The notes under the pieces: generated by a model
Databases searched by the model: none
What the model saw: the letters and a program-made list of their open reading frames with translations, nothing else
Told to the model about the DNA's origin: nothing
NCBI RefSeq assembly: GCF_900007165.1
Contig: NZ_CYGY02000046.1
Span: 124,001-188,000 of the forward strand
DNA: 64,000 nt
Source: Paraburkholderia piptadeniae
GTDB taxonomy: Bacteria > Pseudomonadota > Gammaproteobacteria > Burkholderiales > Burkholderiaceae
Direction of reading: 5' to 3'
Translations under genes and position numbers: made by a program
Shown: positions 60,087 through 64,000 of the stretch, one piece after another
How positions within the stretch are numbered: position 1 is the stretch's first letter
Layout: each line of letters opens with the position of its first letter

Positions 60087-61001
60087 ATGTTGACCGACGA
60101 CGAGCTTGCGCTGCTCGAAGCGATCCGCGAAAGCGGCAGCCTGTCGCGCGCGGCGGCACGGCTCGGCAAGGCGCCGTCGACGGTGTCGCACGCAGCCCGT
60201 CAGCTTGAAACGCGCTTTGACGCGTTGCTCTTCGATCGCCGCCGCTACCGGCTGCAACTCACGCCCGCGGGCCAGTTGCTCGCCGAAGAAGCCGCGCGTC
60301 TGATGCAGGACGTGACGCGGATGACGCAGCGCGTGCGTCAGATCGCGAGCGGCTGGGAAGACCGACTGTGGATCGTCACCGACGAGTTGATGGAGTTCGA
60401 GACGCTGATGCCCGTCATCCATGCGTTTGACGCGCTGCAATCGGGCGTCAGGCTGCGCGTGACGACGGAAGAGCTGAGCGGCACATGGGAGGCGCTGCGC
60501 GATGGCCGCGCCGACCTGATCGTCGGCGCGACCAACGAGCCGCCCGCGATTGCCGGCTTGCGCTGGTTCGAACTGGGCGTCGTGGACTGGGTGTTCGCGG
60601 TGTCGCCGCGTCATCCGTTCGCGAGCATCAAGGAGCCGCTGCGGCGCGAGCAGATAGCGAAGCAGCGGGCTATCGTCGTGGCCGATTCGTCGCGCGCGAG
60701 CGGGCGCGCTTACGGGCTGCTCGGTGGACAGATGTCGCTCGCCGTGCCCAGCATGCGCGCGAAAATTCTCGCGCAGCGCGACGGGCTCGGGACGGGCTGG
60801 CTGCCGCGTCATCGCGTGGCGTCGCTGCTCAAGCGCGGCGAGCTCGTCGAAAAAGAAACCGCCGATCCGCGCGAGCCGAACGTGCTGTATGTCGCGTGGC
60901 GCGGCGACCAGGAAGGCCGCGCGCTGCAATGGTGGCTCGATCAGCTGCGCGAGCCGCGCCTCGCCAAGCGTCTGATGCAAGGCATCGACCAGTTCGCGTG
61001 A
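60087..61001 (+). CDS. LysR-family transcriptional regulator
   Basis: A 304-residue regulator. The HTH is at residues about 3-62 (ELALLEAIRESGSLSRAAAR, APSTVSHAARQLETRFDALL); the effector domain starts near 90 and ends GRALQWWLDQLREPRLAKRL. It resembles the DhaR/YhaJ subgroup often seen beside glutathionyl-hydroquinone reductase or quinone-stress genes, which suits the divergent GST. Confidence 0.92.
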   Translation: MLTDDELALLEAIRESGSLSRAAARLGKAPSTVSHAARQLETRFDALLFDRRRYRLQLTPAGQLLAEEAARLMQDVTRMTQRVRQIASGWEDRLWIVTDELMEFETLMPVIHAFDALQSGVRLRVTTEELSGTWEALRDGRADLIVGATNEPPAIAGLRWFELGVVDWVFAVSPRHPFASIKEPLRREQIAKQRAIVVADSSRASGRAYGLLGGQMSLAVPSMRAKILAQRDGLGTGWLPRHRVASLLKRGELVEKETADPREPNVLYVAWRGDQEGRALQWWLDQLREPRLAKRLMQGIDQFA

Positions 61002-61219
61002 ACTGCCTCTTGAACCATCAAGGTGCGCGCGAAACAAATGGAAATGCGACGCAGACGTGACAGAAGCGCCAGGCGCGCACGTCGAAGGAATAAACAGGCA
61101 TAGTGGGGCGTTCTCTGACGAGACGACAGCGGCGCGCGCATGCAGCGCTGTCCCGCATGACGTCTTGCGTTCTTGCATGCGGCTTTCGCTGCCCCTACCG
61201 ATCTCCAACGAAACAACTC

Positions 61220-61840
61220 ATGGACACATCCACGTCATCACGCACGGCCACACGCGACGGCACGGCCACGCTTTCCGCGCCATTGCCCGCTACACGCTAC
61301 ACACACACGGCGATGATCCTGCACTGGCTCATCGCCGTTCTCATCATCGCAAACGTCGTGCTCGGCCTTTCCGCCGATTCGCTGCCGGACGACTGGGTGC
61401 GCCCCGTCATCGATACGCACAAGTCGATCGGCATCACGGTGCTCGGTCTCGCGCTGCTGCGCGCGCTGTGGCGCGTGTCGCACCGGCCACCGCCGCTGCC
61501 GCGCGAGTTTCCGTCATGGGAACGGATGGCCGCGCATATCGCGCACTTCGTGCTGTATTTCCTGATGATCGCGTTGCCGCTGTCGGGATGGATGCACGAT
61601 TCCGCGTGGAAGGACGCTGCCACGCACCCGATGCATCTGTTCGGCGTCGTGCCGTTTCCGCGCATCGGGCTCATCATGAATCTCGATCCCGCCGTGAAGG
61701 AGCCGTTGCACGACAGGTTCGGCGCGCTGCATACGTACCTCGGCTACGCGTTGTACGCATTGCTCGCGATGCATATCGGCGGCGCGCTGAAGCATGAGCT
61801 GCTCGATCGCAAGTCCGTGTTCAAGCGGATGGTGCCGTGA
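61220..61840 (+). CDS. Cytochrome b561-family protein
   Basis: A 206-residue inner-membrane protein with four helices and heme-ligand histidines in TAMILHWLIAVLIIANVVLG, DTHKSIGITVLGLALLRALW, HIAHFVLYFLMIALPLSGW and LGYALYALLAMHIGGALKHE. It moves electrons between quinol and periplasmic acceptors such as superoxide. The downstream glycosyltransferase starts at its stop (TGATG). Confidence 0.9.
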   Translation: MDTSTSSRTATRDGTATLSAPLPATRYTHTAMILHWLIAVLIIANVVLGLSADSLPDDWVRPVIDTHKSIGITVLGLALLRALWRVSHRPPPLPREFPSWERMAAHIAHFVLYFLMIALPLSGWMHDSAWKDAATHPMHLFGVVPFPRIGLIMNLDPAVKEPLHDRFGALHTYLGYALYALLAMHIGGALKHELLDRKSVFKRMVP

Positions 61841-63366
61841 TGGATGCCGACGTGATCGAAGAGGCCACGCTCGCGCCCGGTGGCGCTTGCGGCACGGGTG
61901 GCGAGCGTTTGAAGCCGTCGCTGCGCGACGCGTTGGAGGCGGCATCGCCGCGCATCAATCCGCGCAAGGCGAGCTGGCGTAGCGTCGTGATTCACGGCAG
62001 CGTGACCGCGCTGTGGCTGCTGCTGTTCGCGCGAGCGTTCTTTCTGCATGGCGCGCTCGCGTGGTCGACGGGCATTGCGTATGTCGTCTACGACACGCTG
62101 CTGCTTGCGTTCGTTACCGTAAAGACCTGGCCGCTGATGCGCCGCTCGTTGCCTGCGCATCGTTGCGCCGACGCCGCGCATCTGCCGACGATGGGCGTGA
62201 TCGTCGCCGCGCACAACGAGGCGGCCGTGCTGCCCGTGACGCTCGCCGCGCTGCTGAGGCAAAAGCATGGCCTGTCGCAGATCGTGATCGCCGACGATGG
62301 CTCCACTGACGGCACGCGCGATCTGCTCACTGGCCGCTTCGGTCTCGCCGAGCCGGCGCCCGGCGAGCTGAGTGCGCCGAGCAGCCGTTATCCGAACCTG
62401 TACTGGCTGCGTGTGCCGCACGGCGGCAAGGCGCTCGCGCTCAACGCGGCCATCGACGTGATGACGACCGACACCGTGATGACCGTCGACGCCGACACCT
62501 TGCTCGCCGACGACGCCGCGCTCGCGATACGCGCGGCGTTCGCGCAAGCGCCGAGGCTGGTGGCGGCGACGGGCATCCTCGTGCCTGTGTGCAACCGCAC
62601 GGCGAGCGGGCGCGTGTTCCAGTGGTTTCAGACCTACGAGTACATGCGCAACTTCATCGCGCGCTTCGCGTGGATGCGCGCCGACAGCCTGTTGCTGGTG
62701 TCCGGCGCGTTTGCGTCGTTCCGGCGCGATGCGCTCGTCGCTGTCGGCGGCTTCGATGCGCAATGTCTCGTCGAAGATTACGAGCTGATCCACCGGCTGC
62801 GCCGCTATTCCGTCGATCGCGGTCTGGGCTGGGACGTGCGCGTGGTCGGCGATGCGCACGCACAGACGGAAGCGCCCGCGACGCTCGGCGCTTTCCTGCG
62901 CCAGCGCCGTCGCTGGTTTGCGGGCTTCCTGCAAACGCAATACTGGAACCGCGACATGACGGGCGATGCGCGCTATGGCACCCTCGGCCGCCTGATGCTG
63001 CCGATCAAGGCATTCGATACGATGCAGCCCGTCTACGGACTGACCGCGTTCGCGCTGTTGCTCGGCTTCATCGCCGGTGGACATCGGCTTATCGTCGTGT
63101 CGATCTTCAGCGTGATCGGCCTGAAGACGGCGATCGATCTCGCGTTCTATGTATGGAGCATCCACCTGTATCGGCGCTGGACGGGGCAGACGAGCGGTTC
63201 GAGTCTGCCGATGGCGGTGGCCGCCGCCATCGCCGAACCGTTCACGTTCCAGCTGCTGCGGCACACGGGCGCGGTGCTCGGCTGGCTGCATTTTCTGCGC
63301 GGCGGCCGGTCGTGGGGGAAGCAGCATCGCTCGGGTCTTGTCGGCGCTACGGGGCGCAGGCATTGA
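61840..63366 (+). CDS. Membrane glycosyltransferase, family 2, processive type
   Basis: A 508-residue protein. An N-terminal membrane segment (VTALWLLLFARAFFLHGALA) precedes a GT2 domain with VIVAAHNEAAVLP, IVIADDGSTDGTRDL, VDADTL, VEDYELIHRL and the QRRRW motif (QRRRWFAGFL) typical of processive synthases. C-terminal helices follow (LTAFALLLGFIAGGHRLIVV). It may build a surface polysaccharide similar to poly-N-acetylglucosamine. The ATG at 61840 overlaps the b561 stop; a GTG one codon earlier is possible. Confidence 0.9.
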   Translation: MDADVIEEATLAPGGACGTGGERLKPSLRDALEAASPRINPRKASWRSVVIHGSVTALWLLLFARAFFLHGALAWSTGIAYVVYDTLLLAFVTVKTWPLMRRSLPAHRCADAAHLPTMGVIVAAHNEAAVLPVTLAALLRQKHGLSQIVIADDGSTDGTRDLLTGRFGLAEPAPGELSAPSSRYPNLYWLRVPHGGKALALNAAIDVMTTDTVMTVDADTLLADDAALAIRAAFAQAPRLVAATGILVPVCNRTASGRVFQWFQTYEYMRNFIARFAWMRADSLLLVSGAFASFRRDALVAVGGFDAQCLVEDYELIHRLRRYSVDRGLGWDVRVVGDAHAQTEAPATLGAFLRQRRRWFAGFLQTQYWNRDMTGDARYGTLGRLMLPIKAFDTMQPVYGLTAFALLLGFIAGGHRLIVVSIFSVIGLKTAIDLAFYVWSIHLYRRWTGQTSGSSLPMAVAAAIAEPFTFQLLRHTGAVLGWLHFLRGGRSWGKQHRSGLVGATGRRH

Positions 63367-63450
63367 ACGGCCATTGCGCGCGTCTGTCGAACTGTAATGC
63401 GTTGAACCGCTCCTGTAATGAGCCGAGGCGCTCCTGAGCGTTGCACCTGC

Positions 63451-63480
63451 AACGACCTTGAGCGACCTTGAACGACCTTG
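63451..63480. repeat. Three tandem 10-mers
   Basis: ARCGACCTTG repeated three times without spacing, upstream of the Rieske gene, in a 274-bp interval with no gene. Confidence 0.8.
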
Positions 63481-63640
63481 AAGGCGCCGCCGCTGCATCG
63501 CAGGTCGCGCCTGCCTGACGTTAGCCCTCATAAAGCTCATCGGCGACTTCTAGTAGACTGAATGGCGTCATCGGTTTTCCAACAATCAAACCGGCTTGGT
63601 CCCGGCGACCAGTCAACCGTTGTGCCAGGAGGCTTCATAC

Positions 63641-64000
63641 ATGCATGTCGTCGCTCCGTTGGACAGCAATACCGTCGATAACGCTGACAAACCCGCCGTG
63701 CGCGATCTGCGCCGCGTCGATATTCACCCCGATCACTGGTATCCGCTTGCATGGTCGCGCGAAGTGAAGCGCGGCAAGGCGCATGGCGTCCGCTTTGCCG
63801 GCGATCCGATCGTGCTGGTGCGCACGGAGTCGGGTAACGTGTTCGCGCTCGAGGACCGGTGCGCGCATCGACAGGTGCCGCTGCATGGCGGAGTGGTGGA
63901 CGGCGAGGCGATCCGCTGCTGTTACCACGGCTGGACGTATGACTGCACGGGCAAATGCATCGACGTGCCGTATCTCGGCCGTGAACGCCTGCCGAACGGC
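63641..64000 (+). CDS. Rieske [2Fe-2S] oxygenase, N-terminal part (cut by window end)
   Basis: The 120 visible residues include the Rieske cluster: CAHRQVPLHGG and, after the usual spacing, CCYHGWTYDCTGKC, giving the two Cys and two His ligands. This matches the start of a ring-hydroxylating or phthalate/vanillate-type oxygenase alpha subunit. AGGAGG at 63628-63633 supports the start. The catalytic iron domain lies beyond the window. Confidence 0.92.
   Translation, partial: MHVVAPLDSNTVDNADKPAVRDLRRVDIHPDHWYPLAWSREVKRGKAHGVRFAGDPIVLVRTESGNVFALEDRCAHRQVPLHGGVVDGEAIRCCYHGWTYDCTGKCIDVPYLGRERLPNG

Overview
The window looks like the replication-origin region of a secondary chromosome (chromosome 2 type) of a Burkholderiaceae bacterium, most likely Paraburkholderia, Burkholderia or Caballeronia. 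The reasons are high GC with GC-rich third codon positions, a plasmid-type Rep_3 initiator beside a parA-parB pair, parS palindromes of the form TTTATGCGCATAAA, a kbl-tdh pair and a hopanoid cluster on either side. The organism is inferred from gene content and from memory of related genomes; no database search was possible.

Layout. 1-9.9 kb: end of a hybrid histidine kinase, a quinone oxidoreductase, LysR and TetR regulators, small envelope proteins, and the threonine catabolic operon kbl-tdh with a divergent XRE-cupin regulator. 9.4-19.9 kb is the replication and segregation module. It holds an SOS-box-controlled unknown gene, a tyrosine-recombinase-like gene that has lost its catalytic residues, a KfrA-like coiled-coil protein, a 2-kb non-coding origin with at least 19 direct 18-bp iterons, the Rep initiator, parB, parA and four exact parS sites. 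Two of these sites lie in a perfect 28-bp inverted repeat. A small ArsC-family gene, a DUF1272 gene and a cluster of DnaA boxes follow. More iterons lie far from the array, at about 1.1-1.3 kb, 3.5-3.7 kb and 11.1 kb.

20-27.4 kb: flavin reductase, a general-stress-type protein, a large hybrid sensor kinase, and a compact receiver / CheC-like / diguanylate cyclase operon. 27.9-44.3 kb is a hopanoid locus: hpnD-hpnE-shc-hpnG in one overlapping operon, mlaA-hpnN, an MlaC-like gene, ispH-hpnH, hpnB with a coupled lytic transglycosylase, and hpnA. Together these cover squalene formation (except hpnC, which is not here), cyclisation to hopene, side-chain extension and outer-membrane placement.

44.5-64 kb: ordinary accessory and metabolic genes. 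These are acylphosphatase, an egtD without egtB, an EamA transporter, a DUF962 membrane protein, a secreted nuclease, a rubrerythrin / Fe-S / DUF3501 operon, a GNAT-MocR divergent pair, an ArsR-SRPBCC pair with a probably leaderless transcript, a secreted alpha/beta hydrolase, DAHP synthase, thioredoxin, a Xi-class GST with a divergent LysR gene, cytochrome b561, a membrane glycosyltransferase, and the start of a Rieske oxygenase cut by the window end.

No tRNA, rRNA, CRISPR array, insertion sequence or prophage was seen. The part most worth following up is the origin module: dispersed iterons, a parS that overlaps the parB ribosome binding site, an apparently inactive recombinase paralogue, a ParB with altered nucleotide-pocket residues, and an SOS-controlled neighbour of unknown function.
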